Source of the DNA: Bin76 sp963665765
Lineage (GTDB): Bacteria > Actinomycetota > Acidimicrobiia > Spongiisociales > ZC4RG35
Assembly: GCA_963665765.1 (NCBI GenBank)
Contig: OY762464.1
Span: forward strand, 372,001-436,000
Direction: 5' to 3'
Length of the DNA stretch: 64,000 bases
The number at the start of each line of letters is the position of its first letter. Position 1 is the stretch's first letter. Positions 41,683-50,275 of this stretch are shown one piece after another. Made by a program: the position numbers and the translations under genes. Below the pieces are notes generated by a model. It worked only from the letters and a program-made list of their open reading frames with translations, was not told where the DNA came from and did not search any database.

Positions 41683-43242
41683 ATGTTCGACTGGCTTCTG
41701 ACCGGGGGCACAATCTTCGACGGAAGCGGTCGGCCCGGATTCAGGGCCGACGTGGGCTTGATCGGTGACCGTATCGGGGCGGTGGGCCAACTCGGTGGCG
41801 CCCAAGCCGGCCGGATGGTCGACGCGAGCGGCCGGGCGGTCTGTCCCGGTTTCATCGACGTCCACTCCCATTCGGAGTTCTCGCTGCTGAGAGGAGAAGA
41901 CCTCGAACCTCGCCTTCGCCAGGGGATCACCACCGACCTGATGTCGCCTGACGGGTTCGCCTACACTCCCCTCTCCCCGCCGCGACTGGCTGAGATGAAA
42001 GCCTACTTGGAGGTCTTCAACGGGGCGCCCGAAGCTACCTGGGAGTGGTCCAACCCGGCCGATTACCTGGCCATGTTCGATGCAAAGATCGGAATCAACC
42101 TGGTCCCGCAGGTGGGCTTCAACGCGGTGCGCGCCGAGGCGGTGGGATGGGACCCTCGCCCCGCCACGACCCCGGAGATCCGCCACATGCAGGACCTGAC
42201 CCGCCAGGTCATGGAAGAAGGAGCCTCCGGAATTCAGGTGGGTCTCGATTACTTTCCTTCGGGTCACTCCACCACCGGGGAATTGGTGGCGGTGGCCAAA
42301 GTGGTGGCGGAATACGGTGGGGTCTACACCTCGCATGTCCGCGGAATCCGGGGGGACGTGGCATCGGGGGTGCGGGAAGCGCTGACGGTCGGTCGCCAGG
42401 CCGGGATACCGGTGCACATCTCCCATCTATTCGGCACGGATCAGCTCTATGGGGAACTGGTCGACGCCTGCGATGAGGGGATCGACGTTACTTTCGACGC
42501 CTACCCCTATATGGCGGCCAGCAGCCATCTGGCGTTCTGCCTTCCCCTATGGGTTGACCGTGGCCCGCCCGACCAAGTGATCAAGTGCCTGGCGGACCCT
42601 GACGTTCAGTTACGGGCGGCGCCGGATATCGAAAGATTTTTCGGGGCCTACATATCCCGGCCCCAGGACGCCTATTTTTCCTCGTTGCCCGACGGCCCGT
42701 ACCGGCACTTGGAGGGCCGTTCGCTTTCCGAGGTGATCGGCATGGTGGGCGGAACCTTGGCGGAGACGGTATGCAGGTTGCTGGTGGAGTGTCGGATGAG
42801 GGTGCTCATGGTGTACCGATGGAACGACGAGGAGAAACTGCGCCGGGCAATGACCCATCCTCTGGGAATGGTGGGCTCCGACGGTTTGTTCCGCGGCAGC
42901 TACCCCCACCCCCGGGGTTTCGGCGCCCATGCCCGGGTTCTCTCCCACTTGGTGCGAGAAAAGGGATGGCTGGAATTGCCGGTTGCCATCAGTCGGATGA
43001 GCGGGATACCCGCCCACCGCTACGGCCTTTACGACCGAGGCGTCATCCGCCCCGGCGCGGCGGCGGATCTGGCGGTTTTCGATCCCGCTCGGATCGAAGA
43101 CCGGGCGACTTTCGAGAATCCCCGCTCCAATGCGGTGGGAATGGACTACGTTTTCGTCAACGGTCAGGCGGCAATCGAGGCGGGCCGCCTGACCGAGACC
43201 GCCGCCGGGCAGGTGTTGCGCCGCCACCCGAGCGCGGCATAG
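41683..43242 (+). CDS. N-acyl-D-amino-acid deacylase / D-aminoacylase-like amidohydrolase
   Basis: A 519-residue amidohydrolase of the D-aminoacylase group. FDWLLTGGTIFDGSGRPGFRADVGLIGDRI opens the beta-sandwich part, HSHSEF (about 60-65) gives the metal-binding HxH, and YTSHVRG, HISHLFG and MVGSDGLFRGSYPHPR complete the active site. The C-terminal RPGAAADLAVFDPARIED closes the family architecture. Such enzymes hydrolyse N-acyl-D-amino acids or related cyclic amides; the exact substrate is unknown. It is the last plus-strand gene before the housekeeping run and converges with ribBA across 162 bases. That gap holds only short imperfect hairpins, such as CCGCCC/GGGCGG at 43289-43316. Confidence 0.87.
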   Translation: MFDWLLTGGTIFDGSGRPGFRADVGLIGDRIGAVGQLGGAQAGRMVDASGRAVCPGFIDVHSHSEFSLLRGEDLEPRLRQGITTDLMSPDGFAYTPLSPPRLAEMKAYLEVFNGAPEATWEWSNPADYLAMFDAKIGINLVPQVGFNAVRAEAVGWDPRPATTPEIRHMQDLTRQVMEEGASGIQVGLDYFPSGHSTTGELVAVAKVVAEYGGVYTSHVRGIRGDVASGVREALTVGRQAGIPVHISHLFGTDQLYGELVDACDEGIDVTFDAYPYMAASSHLAFCLPLWVDRGPPDQVIKCLADPDVQLRAAPDIERFFGAYISRPQDAYFSSLPDGPYRHLEGRSLSEVIGMVGGTLAETVCRLLVECRMRVLMVYRWNDEEKLRRAMTHPLGMVGSDGLFRGSYPHPRGFGAHARVLSHLVREKGWLELPVAISRMSGIPAHRYGLYDRGVIRPGAAADLAVFDPARIEDRATFENPRSNAVGMDYVFVNGQAAIEAGRLTETAAGQVLRRHPSAA

Positions 43243-43404
43243 ACCCCGCATTCAGGGGAGGGACCAGGGTCATGCCACCCGGCATCGACCGCCCCGGTAA
43301 AGACCCGAGAGGGCGGCGACAGGCGTTCAGGCACCCCCCCTGCCCAGGTGCGCCGATCCGCCCAGGGAATTCTCGCAAGGCAAACGCCGGGCGGCATCCT
43401 TCGG

Positions 43405-44622
43405 CTATACGAGATCGGGGGCATAGATGTGCCCCATGCGGGCCGCCTTGGTCTCCAGGTAGCGACGATTCTGGTCGTTGGGCACCACCGTCAGCGGCAC
43501 GCGCTCGCGGATGGTGAGACCGTATCCCTCGATCCCGGCGCGTTTGACAGGATTGTTGGTGAGAAGGTTCATCGACCGCACACCCAGGTCATAGAGAATC
43601 TGCGCTCCCACCCCATAGTCACGGGAATCCACGGGCAGGCCCTGACGCCGGTTGGCGTCCACCGTATCCAAACCCTCGTCCTGCAAGTTGTAGGCGACCA
43701 GTTTGGGGAAAAACCCGATCCCCCGTCCCTCATGGCCCCGGATATACAGCACCACCCCCCGGCCTTCCTCCGCCACTTTGGCCATGGCCAGATTCAGCTG
43801 CTCCCCACAATCGCAGCGCATGCTTCCGAACACATCGCCGGTAAGACATTCGGAGTGAACCCTCACCAAGACATTTTCTCCGTCTCCGATCTCGCCCACC
43901 ACCAGGGCCACATGCTGGCGGCCGTCCACCAGGGAGTGATACCCGAACGCCTCGAATTCCCCCAACGCGGTGGGCACCCGGGCCCTCACCACCCGCTCCA
44001 CCAGCTGGTCCTCGGTTCGGCGACGATACTCGATGAGATCGGCCACCGATCCGACCAGCAAGTTGTGTTCCTCGGCGAAACTCTCCAGGTCTTCGAGCTT
44101 GGCGACCTCGCCCTGGTCATTCATCACCTCGGCGATCACCCCCGCCGGATACAGTCCCGCCAAGCGCGCCAGATCAACGGCGGTCTCGGTGTGCCCGGCG
44201 CGCCTCAACACCCCTCCCGGCTGGTAGCGAAGCGGGTAGACGTGACCCGGTCGATTGATGTCGGCTGGACGGCTCCGGGGATCGATCATGACATGCACCG
44301 TCTTGGTCCGGTCGGAAGCGGAAATCCCAGTGGTGACACCGTGGCGGGCGTCAACCGCCACCGTGAAAGCAGTTCCCAGATCGGAAGGATTTTTTTGGGG
44401 AATCATCAAGGGAATCTCCAACTCGTCAAGACGCTCTCCGATGATGGGGAGACAAATGATCCCGCTGGTGTGACGGATTAGAAAACCCATCTGTTGCGGG
44501 GTGATCTTTTCCGCGGCCACGATCAGATCCCCCTCGTTCTCCCGGTCCGGATCGTCCACCACGATCACCATCCGACCCTCCCGGATTTCTTCCAGCAATT
44601 CAGGAATAGTGGCGAATTTCAA
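43405..44622 (-). CDS. ribBA: Bifunctional 3,4-DHBP synthase / GTP cyclohydrolase II
   Basis: Two early riboflavin-pathway enzymes in one 405-residue chain. The N-terminal DHBP synthase (about 1-205) has VVDDPDRENEGDLIVAAE, RHTSGIICLP and HVYPLRYQPGGVLRRAGHTETAVDL. The C-terminal GTP cyclohydrolase II (206-405) has VRVHSECLTGDVFGSMRCDCGEQL with the three zinc cysteines, and YLRGHEGRGIG-type sequence (YIRGHEGRGIGFFPKL). It follows ribE by a GTGA-type four-base overlap. ribH (lumazine synthase) is not next to it and is absent from the window. No FMN riboswitch was recognised near this run. Confidence 0.95.
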   Translation of the reverse strand: MKFATIPELLEEIREGRMVIVVDDPDRENEGDLIVAAEKITPQQMGFLIRHTSGIICLPIIGERLDELEIPLMIPQKNPSDLGTAFTVAVDARHGVTTGISASDRTKTVHVMIDPRSRPADINRPGHVYPLRYQPGGVLRRAGHTETAVDLARLAGLYPAGVIAEVMNDQGEVAKLEDLESFAEEHNLLVGSVADLIEYRRRTEDQLVERVVRARVPTALGEFEAFGYHSLVDGRQHVALVVGEIGDGENVLVRVHSECLTGDVFGSMRCDCGEQLNLAMAKVAEEGRGVVLYIRGHEGRGIGFFPKLVAYNLQDEGLDTVDANRRQGLPVDSRDYGVGAQILYDLGVRSMNLLTNNPVKRAGIEGYGLTIRERVPLTVVPNDQNRRYLETKAARMGHIYAPDLV

Positions 44623-45212
44623 CGGGGGTGCACCAAAAGCCTTTCCACGTACTTGGCGAGAATGTCCACCTCAACATTAGCCCGGTGACCGACCTCCCAA
44701 TTCCCCAAGGTGGTCACCTCCAGAGTGTGAGGGATCAGGGCGACCTCGAACGATCCCCGATCAACCGCGGTAACCGTCAGAGCCACCCCGTCGACCGCCA
44801 CCGAGCCCTTGTAGACCAGATAGCGCTCCAAGCCGTCGGGAACCGAGACCGAGACACGCTTGCTCCGCCCCTCCGGTTGGATTTCGGTCACCACGCCGGC
44901 CGCGTCGACGTGTCCCTGCACCAGGTGCCCATCGAGCCTTCCACCTATGGGCAGAGGACGTTCGAGATTGACGGACGAACCCTCCCCCAGCCCGCCAAGG
45001 TTGCTCCGAGTCATGGTCTCCGCCATGGCCTCCACTTGGAATCGGGGCGGTTCGACCGAGACGGCAGTGAGACAAATCCCGTTGACCGCCACCGAATCGC
45101 CCACTTGCAGGTCTTCGGTGACGCCGGAAGCCACAACGCTCAATCTTCTTCCGCGATCGGTTTTCTCACAGCCGGCCACCCGACCCACCTCACTTACTAT
45201 TCCCGTAAACAT
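44619..45212 (-). CDS. ribE: Riboflavin synthase alpha chain
   Basis: Dismutates two 6,7-dimethyl-8-ribityllumazine molecules to riboflavin. The 197-residue protein is two homologous barrels. Barrel one begins MFTGIVSEVGRV and has AVNGICLTAVS and MAETMTRSNLG. Barrel two has GHLVQGHVDAAGVV, YKGSVAVDGVALTVT and PHTLEVTTLG. It abuts ribD with no intervening base and overlaps ribBA by four bases. The order ribD-ribE-ribBA on one strand is the usual riboflavin operon without ribH. Confidence 0.95.
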   Translation of the reverse strand: MFTGIVSEVGRVAGCEKTDRGRRLSVVASGVTEDLQVGDSVAVNGICLTAVSVEPPRFQVEAMAETMTRSNLGGLGEGSSVNLERPLPIGGRLDGHLVQGHVDAAGVVTEIQPEGRSKRVSVSVPDGLERYLVYKGSVAVDGVALTVTAVDRGSFEVALIPHTLEVTTLGNWEVGHRANVEVDILAKYVERLLVHPR

Positions 45213-46289
45213 TCAGTCCTCCTGGAGGCATTTCCATGCCACTCTGACATCTTCCCCCACCCGTTGCACCTCCTCAATTATGATGGGTCGGGCATCCGAC
45301 AGGGTCGCAAAAGCGCCCCGCATGACCGGCCATCCCTCACCTCCGGCCATCCGGGCGGCCAGATAGAAAACCCCGCGATCGATCAGGCCATCTCTCCACA
45401 GAGCCCCCGCCAGCTGCGGTCCTCCCTCCACCAGCACCTCCAGTATTCCCCGTTCACCCAGAGCCGCCGCCGCCGCCGACAAATCAACCAGACCGTCGGC
45501 GCCCGGGGCCACGATCTGCCGTTCCGGGGAGAATCCCGCCGTCGGAGCGGGGGTGACGATCAGGGGTTCTCTCTCCCACAGCTTCCGGGACCCGGGGAGA
45601 CGGGAACGGCCGGCCACCACCACCGCCTGGGGTTGGGGTCCTCCATGCCCCCTGATCCGGACCGTCAATCTGGGATCGTCGGCCCGCAGGGTCCCGGCGC
45701 CCACCATCACCGCGTCGGCGGACGCCCGCAGGCGATGACCGTCCCGCCGGGCCGCCGCGCTCGAAATCCACTGCGATGTTCCGTCCGAAGCCGCCATCCA
45801 ACCGTCCAGGGTGGCGGCAGCCTTAAGAGTGAAAAGAGGTCGGCCGGTGCGACGGTGATGAAAATACCCCGGATCGGCCGCCTCCACCTCCTCGGCGAGC
45901 AGCGGTCCGACCACCTCCACTCCCGCCGATTCCAACACCGCTCTGCTCCGTCCCGCCACCCTGACATCGGGATCGGTCACTCCCACCACCACCCCCGCCA
46001 CCCCCGCCCCCATAATCCGCTCCACGCAGGGAGGGGTACGTCCGTAATGCACACAGGGCTCCAGGGTGGTGAGCAACACTCCTCCCCGCGCTCGCTCCCC
46101 CGCTTCATCCAAAGCCAGCACTTCGGCATGGGGATTGCCCGGCCCCTGATGAACCCCCCCGGCCACCTGCCGCCGGTCGGCGTCCAGCACCAAAGCGGCC
46201 ACCCGAGGATTGGGATGCGGGTGGGCCGATTCGGTCATGCTCAAGGCTCGACGGAGCAGACGCCGCTGCTCGGAGGCGGTCATTTTCAT
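45213..46289 (-). CDS. ribD: Bifunctional diaminohydroxyphosphoribosylaminopyrimidine deaminase / reductase
   Basis: Deaminates and then reduces the pyrimidine intermediate of riboflavin synthesis. The deaminase half has HAEVLALDEAGERARGGVLLTTLEPCVHYGRTPPCVERI, i.e. the zinc His-Ala-Glu and PC..C motifs (about 49-89). The reductase half begins near 145 with PLFTLKAAATLDGWMA, DAVMVGAGTLRADDPRLTVR and VLVEGGPQLAGALW. The frame is open 53 codons further, but ATG 46289 with AGGAC ahead gives 358 residues, the family length. Eight bases separate it from the rpe stop. Confidence 0.94.
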   Translation of the reverse strand: MKMTASEQRRLLRRALSMTESAHPHPNPRVAALVLDADRRQVAGGVHQGPGNPHAEVLALDEAGERARGGVLLTTLEPCVHYGRTPPCVERIMGAGVAGVVVGVTDPDVRVAGRSRAVLESAGVEVVGPLLAEEVEAADPGYFHHRRTGRPLFTLKAAATLDGWMAASDGTSQWISSAAARRDGHRLRASADAVMVGAGTLRADDPRLTVRIRGHGGPQPQAVVVAGRSRLPGSRKLWEREPLIVTPAPTAGFSPERQIVAPGADGLVDLSAAAAALGERGILEVLVEGGPQLAGALWRDGLIDRGVFYLAARMAGGEGWPVMRGAFATLSDARPIIIEEVQRVGEDVRVAWKCLQED

Positions 46290-46296
46290 GGTGGTC

Positions 46297-47010
46297 CTAG
46301 TCGGCGGCCGTAGAGGACCACGTGTCGGTGATCGCCTTGCGCAACCCCTGCACCGCCCCGATCGGATCGGCGGCGCCGAAAATGGCCGTACCGGCCACAA
46401 AGACGTCCGCTCCCGCCGCGGCGGCCAACGGGACCGTTTCCGGCGCAATGCCCCCGTCTATCTGCAGAGCCGTGTCAAGGCCGTCCCGGTCTATCCAGCG
46501 CCGAATGGTCTCCACCTTGGACAGTGTCTCTGGCTGGAAGCGCTGTCCCCCGAACCCCGGCTCAACCGACATCACCACCACCATATCCAACCGGGCGAGA
46601 TGGGGACGCACCGCCGAGGCCGGGACCGCCGGAGAAAGCGCCAGCCCGAATTGCAGCCCCAGCTGCCGGGCCAGCCGAATGGCCTGAACCGGATCGGGAC
46701 ACACATCGGTGTGCAGGGTGACGTGATCCGCCCCGGCCCCCGCCAGGGGCGCCAGGAGATCAAGCGGCCGGGACACCATCAAATGGCAGTCGAAGAAGGT
46801 GGTCAAGGCCGGGCGGAGCCATTCGATCACCGGGGGTCCGAAGGTCAGGTTGGGCACATACACCCCATCCATCACATCCAGATGAAACATCTCGACCGCC
46901 GGGGCGACCCTCTGCATCTCCGACCGAAGCTGCCCCAGATCGGCAGCCAGCACCGAAGGCGCCACGCGAAACTTGCGGATCACAGGCTCCAAGACTAACT
47001 CCCGGCCCAC
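46297..47010 (-). CDS. rpe: Ribulose-phosphate 3-epimerase
   Basis: Interconverts ribulose 5-phosphate and xylulose 5-phosphate in the pentose phosphate pathway. TIM-barrel motifs: IAPS-type RVAPSVLAADLGQL, MFHLDVMDGVYVPNLTFGP (catalytic Asp in LDVMDG), FDCHLMVSRP, VMSVEPGFGGQRFQP and QIDGGI near the phosphate-binding loop. The GTG at 47010 follows the fmt stop directly. A TTG six codons later (about 46992), preceded by GGGAG at six bases, is also plausible. Supplies ribulose 5-phosphate, the substrate of DHBP synthase in the neighbouring ribBA, which suits its position at the head of the rib genes. Confidence 0.93.
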   Translation of the reverse strand: MGRELVLEPVIRKFRVAPSVLAADLGQLRSEMQRVAPAVEMFHLDVMDGVYVPNLTFGPPVIEWLRPALTTFFDCHLMVSRPLDLLAPLAGAGADHVTLHTDVCPDPVQAIRLARQLGLQFGLALSPAVPASAVRPHLARLDMVVVMSVEPGFGGQRFQPETLSKVETIRRWIDRDGLDTALQIDGGIAPETVPLAAAAGADVFVAGTAIFGAADPIGAVQGLRKAITDTWSSTAAD

Positions 47011-47931
47011 TCAGCTCGCAGTCAGGAATCCCAACGCCTGTCTAACCCCTCTGGCCCAGGCCGATCCCGCCATCACCCGTCTGCCGGGAGGCTGGATACC
47101 GTCCAGGATCAGGCCCCCGTCTCGGCAGCCGCACCACAGTTCCCCGGACGCCAGAACCAACTCGCCCGGTCGGAGGGGAAGGGGGGGATCGGTGGACCAG
47201 CGGACTTTCAGAACACGCATCCGGTTTCCGTTCCACCCGGCGAAAGCCCCGGGCCGGGGCGCCATAGCCCTCACTTGGCGAGCCAACTCCTCCGCCGGAC
47301 GATCGAAGTCGAGACGGGCGTCCTCGGACCTCAATCGGGGGGCATAGGTGGCGTCCTCCTCCCTTTGAGCGATTCCCGGCCGGTCTCCCGCCCAAAGACC
47401 GGCCCACTCGGTCACCAACAGTCGGGCGCCCAGCCGGGAGAGGCGTTCGGTCAGCGTCCCGGTGGTGTCTCCCTCTTGGATCGGCACGGAGGCCGCGGCC
47501 AGCACCGGACCGGTGTCGAGACCTTCGGTTACCCTCATCAGGCTGACTCCGGTGACCGGATCGCCGGATCTGATGGCAGAAGCCACCGGCGAGGCCCCCC
47601 GCCAGCGGGGCAAAAGCGAAAAATGAACGTTGACCAACCCCGCCTCGGCCCTGTCCAGCACCGAGCGGGGGAGCAACATCCCGTAGGCCACCACCACCCC
47701 CATCCGCAGCGGCGCCACCTCGGCCAGCGCCCTTTCCAACTCATCCCGGTTCTCGGGACAGGCCACCGCCAGTCCCAACTCGGCGGCCGCCCTCTTTACC
47801 TCCGACGGACTTTTTTGAGCCCCCCGGCCTCGTCTTCGATCTCCCCGGGTGACAACCAGGTCGATCCCCCTCCTCCGGGATAGCGCCCTGAGAGCGGGAA
47901 CCGCCGCGGCGGGAGTTCCCAAAAAGACCAA
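47011..47931 (-). CDS. fmt: Methionyl-tRNA formyltransferase
   Basis: Formylates initiator Met-tRNA. The 306-residue protein has the N-terminal formyltransferase fold with VFLGTPAAAVPAL, AYGMLLPRSVLDRA, NVHFSLLPRWRGASPVASAIRSGD (the SLLP signature) and TGVSLMRVTEGLDTGPVL. The C-terminal tRNA-binding OB fold starts near 205. The start is a TTG at VFLGTP; no ATG or GTG is available between the def stop and this point. The 29-base gap to def and the def-fmt order match most bacteria, so formylation and deformylation are paired in one operon. Confidence 0.94.
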   Translation of the reverse strand: MVFLGTPAAAVPALRALSRRRGIDLVVTRGDRRRGRGAQKSPSEVKRAAAELGLAVACPENRDELERALAEVAPLRMGVVVAYGMLLPRSVLDRAEAGLVNVHFSLLPRWRGASPVASAIRSGDPVTGVSLMRVTEGLDTGPVLAAASVPIQEGDTTGTLTERLSRLGARLLVTEWAGLWAGDRPGIAQREEDATYAPRLRSEDARLDFDRPAEELARQVRAMAPRPGAFAGWNGNRMRVLKVRWSTDPPLPLRPGELVLASGELWCGCRDGGLILDGIQPPGRRVMAGSAWARGVRQALGFLTAS

Positions 47932-47960
47932 CGATCCGTCCGGCGAGCAGATATCCGTCT

Positions 47961-48455
47961 CTACCCCAATGCGTCTTCCCTGATCGCCCGCAGCGCCTGC
48001 CTCCTCACCCGGCGATCCAGCCGCTCCAGCAGCAGCACCCCGTTGAGATGGTCCAATTCGTGCTGCAACACTCGCCCCAGCAGTTCATCCCCCCCGTATT
48101 CGACCTGATTGCCATCGATGTCCAGCCCCCTGACCACCGCCCGGGCAGGACGGCAAATCGGCCAGAAGTACTCGGGCACCGACAAACATCCCTCGTCGTA
48201 CTCCCAATCTCCGGAGGTCTCCACCAGTTCCGGATTGATTAGCGTGCGCGGACCCTGCTCATCGCCGATGTCGAACACGAAAACCCGGCGCCCCACCCCC
48301 ACCTGCGGCGCCGCCAAACCCACGCCCGGAGCCTTGTACATGGTCTCGATCATGTCCTTCACAAGTTTTCTGGTCCGACCGTTCACTCCTTCGACGGGGG
48401 TGGAAACGGTACGCAGAATCGGGTCACCGAACACACGAATGGGAAGCACGGCCAT
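47961..48455 (-). CDS. def: Peptide deformylase
   Basis: Removes the N-formyl group from nascent chains. All three metal-site motifs are visible in 164 residues: GVGLAAPQVGV (about 45-55), EGCLSVPEY (zinc Cys, near 94) and QHELDHLNGVLLLERL (HExxH, near 137). Length is typical of actinobacterial type I enzymes. It is directly upstream of fmt and 14 bases downstream of priA, with an ordinary start ATG at 48455 (MAVLPIRVFGDPIL). Confidence 0.96.
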   Translation of the reverse strand: MAVLPIRVFGDPILRTVSTPVEGVNGRTRKLVKDMIETMYKAPGVGLAAPQVGVGRRVFVFDIGDEQGPRTLINPELVETSGDWEYDEGCLSVPEYFWPICRPARAVVRGLDIDGNQVEYGGDELLGRVLQHELDHLNGVLLLERLDRRVRRQALRAIREDALG

Positions 48456-48469
48456 GAGCGTTCCTAATC

Positions 48470-50275
48470 TTAGAGGTCAACCGGATCCACATCCACCCGC
48501 ACCCGAAGGCCCCGCTGCCGCCAGCGAGCCACCAGGGGACGCAACGCCTGCTTGAACTCCCACAGGTCGCCTCCCTCCACCAGCCAGCGCCGACCGGATG
48601 AAAACTCCGCCGGCCCGTGCACCGACGTCTGTGGGTACTCCAATCCACCCATCTCGGCCCCCACCCGGTCCGCCGCCTGCTCGAGCGCGGCCCCCCGTAC
48701 CTCCAACGCCATCAACTGACCCTGGGGTGGAAAGCCGCTCTCGATACGACGGTCCAGCTCGGCCTGCTGAAACCCGATGCCATCCCCCTTGCGGAGGGCG
48801 GCCAACACCCGATGATCGGGAGAGGAAGTCTGCACCAGCAGACGACGACCGGCGCCTTCGGACAGCCTTCCCGCCAGCCGGACCATTATCCGCAGGGCTT
48901 CCTCGTCCGCCCGGTAATGAGGAGCATGGAAGAGTCCGTCCGCGTCCACCACCACCATCAGATCGAACCGCCCGGCCCCGGCCAGAGAGGCCTCCGTGCC
49001 CACCGTGATGGGCGCTCCTTCTCCCACCGCTCCCACCCGATCTTTCCCGAACCGTCTGGCAAGTTCGGTTCGGACCCGTTCAGCCCCGGCCCCCAGCGGC
49101 TCGAAATACCCTTGCCCGCATTTTCGACAAGCACCCAACTCCGTTCCGCACCGCTGGCAATTCAAGCCCCGGGCGGCTCGGCCTCCGCAGCGGGGACAGC
49201 GCCGCAGGGTGCGGCAGGCCGCGCAACGCATGGCGGGGGCATAACCGCGCCGGTGGGCAAAGACGAAGGCCCCGCCTGCCGAGGCGGCAATCCGCAGAGC
49301 CGACAGCGTGAGAGGATGAAAGAGCCCCGGCCCGCCCGGTTCCCGGCGGTCCACCACCTCTACGTGTGGCCAGAGCCGGTGCCTCCCTCGGCTACGGTAG
49401 AGATCGGGTCCCAGGGCCAGAAAGTCCACGCTGGGAAACGGTCCCAACGCCACCAAGCCGCCTCCTTCTCGGATGCTGCGTTCTCTCAGCAGGCGGAGGG
49501 TTCCGACCGTGGGCGTCTTACGACTCTTGTGGGCGCGGCGGCCGTCCTCCACCGCCACCAGCAGTCCGGGTACGCCCAACGGCCACAGCGCGGCGGCCGG
49601 CGTGGCCACCAGGGCCACACCTTCCCGGGTGGCCAACTGTCCCCATGCCCGGGTCCTCTGCCGATCATTGTGCCGGCTGCTGGCGCTCATCACCCGACCC
49701 GCATAAACCTCTTGTAGAAGTTGAGTTATCCGCTCTTCTTCCAAGGCGGTGGGCACCACGATCAGAACGGAACGTCCCGCCCCCAGGACAGGACCCAGCA
49801 GCGATCCGGCCCATTCCCCCCCGGCCGGATTGACGAGCACCCCACCCGGTCGCCGGCGGCGTCCGGAGGCGGCGTCCTCACCCAGTCGGAACACCGGATG
49901 CTCCGGATCGGCGGGGGGAGGCGGGGGGAGGGGAACGGGGCGGGCCGGCGCCCGGGGAGCGTTGGGCGGAGCGGTCCTGGCCAGGATGGTGGAGAGAGGA
50001 CTCACGTAGTAGTGAGCCGCCCACCTGCACACCGACAGCAGAGCGGCGTCAAACACCGGCAGATCGCCGCTGACCGAGGAAATCGGCTTCAATTCCCGAG
50101 GTGATCCGTCACCTCGTTCCACCACGTATCCGTGGGTATATCCGCCTCCCAGCGGAACACGAACCTTGGAACCCGGCCCGGTCTTGTCCTGGAGGTGAGC
50201 CGGCACCGAGTACCAAAAGCCCCTATCCACCTGGAAGGCGGGTACCGCCGGGACCACCCGGACAGCGAGATTCAC
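48470..50275 (-). CDS. priA: PriA-like primosomal protein, helicase motifs degenerate
   Basis: Replication-restart protein in most bacteria; here only the scaffold seems conserved. The 3'-DNA-binding N-terminus (FQVDRGFWYSVPAHL, GGGYTHGYVVERG) and the eight-Cys zinc region (CAACRTLRRCPRCGG, CQRCGTELGACRKCGQGY, near 390-430) are intact. The Walker A P-loop is absent (the place reads LGAGRSVLIVVPT, without GKT) and the DEAH box reads VEDGRRA. This matches the helicase-inactive PriA form known from other actinobacteria. The start is GTG 50275, which overlaps the metK stop as GTGA and gives 601 residues; the open frame goes 39 codons further over metK. Confidence 0.87.
   Translation of the reverse strand: MNLAVRVVPAVPAFQVDRGFWYSVPAHLQDKTGPGSKVRVPLGGGYTHGYVVERGDGSPRELKPISSVSGDLPVFDAALLSVCRWAAHYYVSPLSTILARTAPPNAPRAPARPVPLPPPPPADPEHPVFRLGEDAASGRRRRPGGVLVNPAGGEWAGSLLGPVLGAGRSVLIVVPTALEEERITQLLQEVYAGRVMSASSRHNDRQRTRAWGQLATREGVALVATPAAALWPLGVPGLLVAVEDGRRAHKSRKTPTVGTLRLLRERSIREGGGLVALGPFPSVDFLALGPDLYRSRGRHRLWPHVEVVDRREPGGPGLFHPLTLSALRIAASAGGAFVFAHRRGYAPAMRCAACRTLRRCPRCGGRAARGLNCQRCGTELGACRKCGQGYFEPLGAGAERVRTELARRFGKDRVGAVGEGAPITVGTEASLAGAGRFDLMVVVDADGLFHAPHYRADEEALRIMVRLAGRLSEGAGRRLLVQTSSPDHRVLAALRKGDGIGFQQAELDRRIESGFPPQGQLMALEVRGAALEQAADRVGAEMGGLEYPQTSVHGPAEFSSGRRWLVEGGDLWEFKQALRPLVARWRQRGLRVRVDVDPVDL

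Noticed and set aside
41479..42426. Upstream extension of the amidohydrolase frame by about 316 codons
   Set aside because: No domain sense, overlaps the divergent gene, and a strong ribosome site precedes ATG 41478.
43243..43404. FMN riboswitch or strong bidirectional terminator between the deacylase and ribBA
   Set aside because: Only short imperfect hairpins (for example CCGCCC/GGGCGG) without T-runs; no RFN consensus, and it is downstream of ribBA, not upstream.
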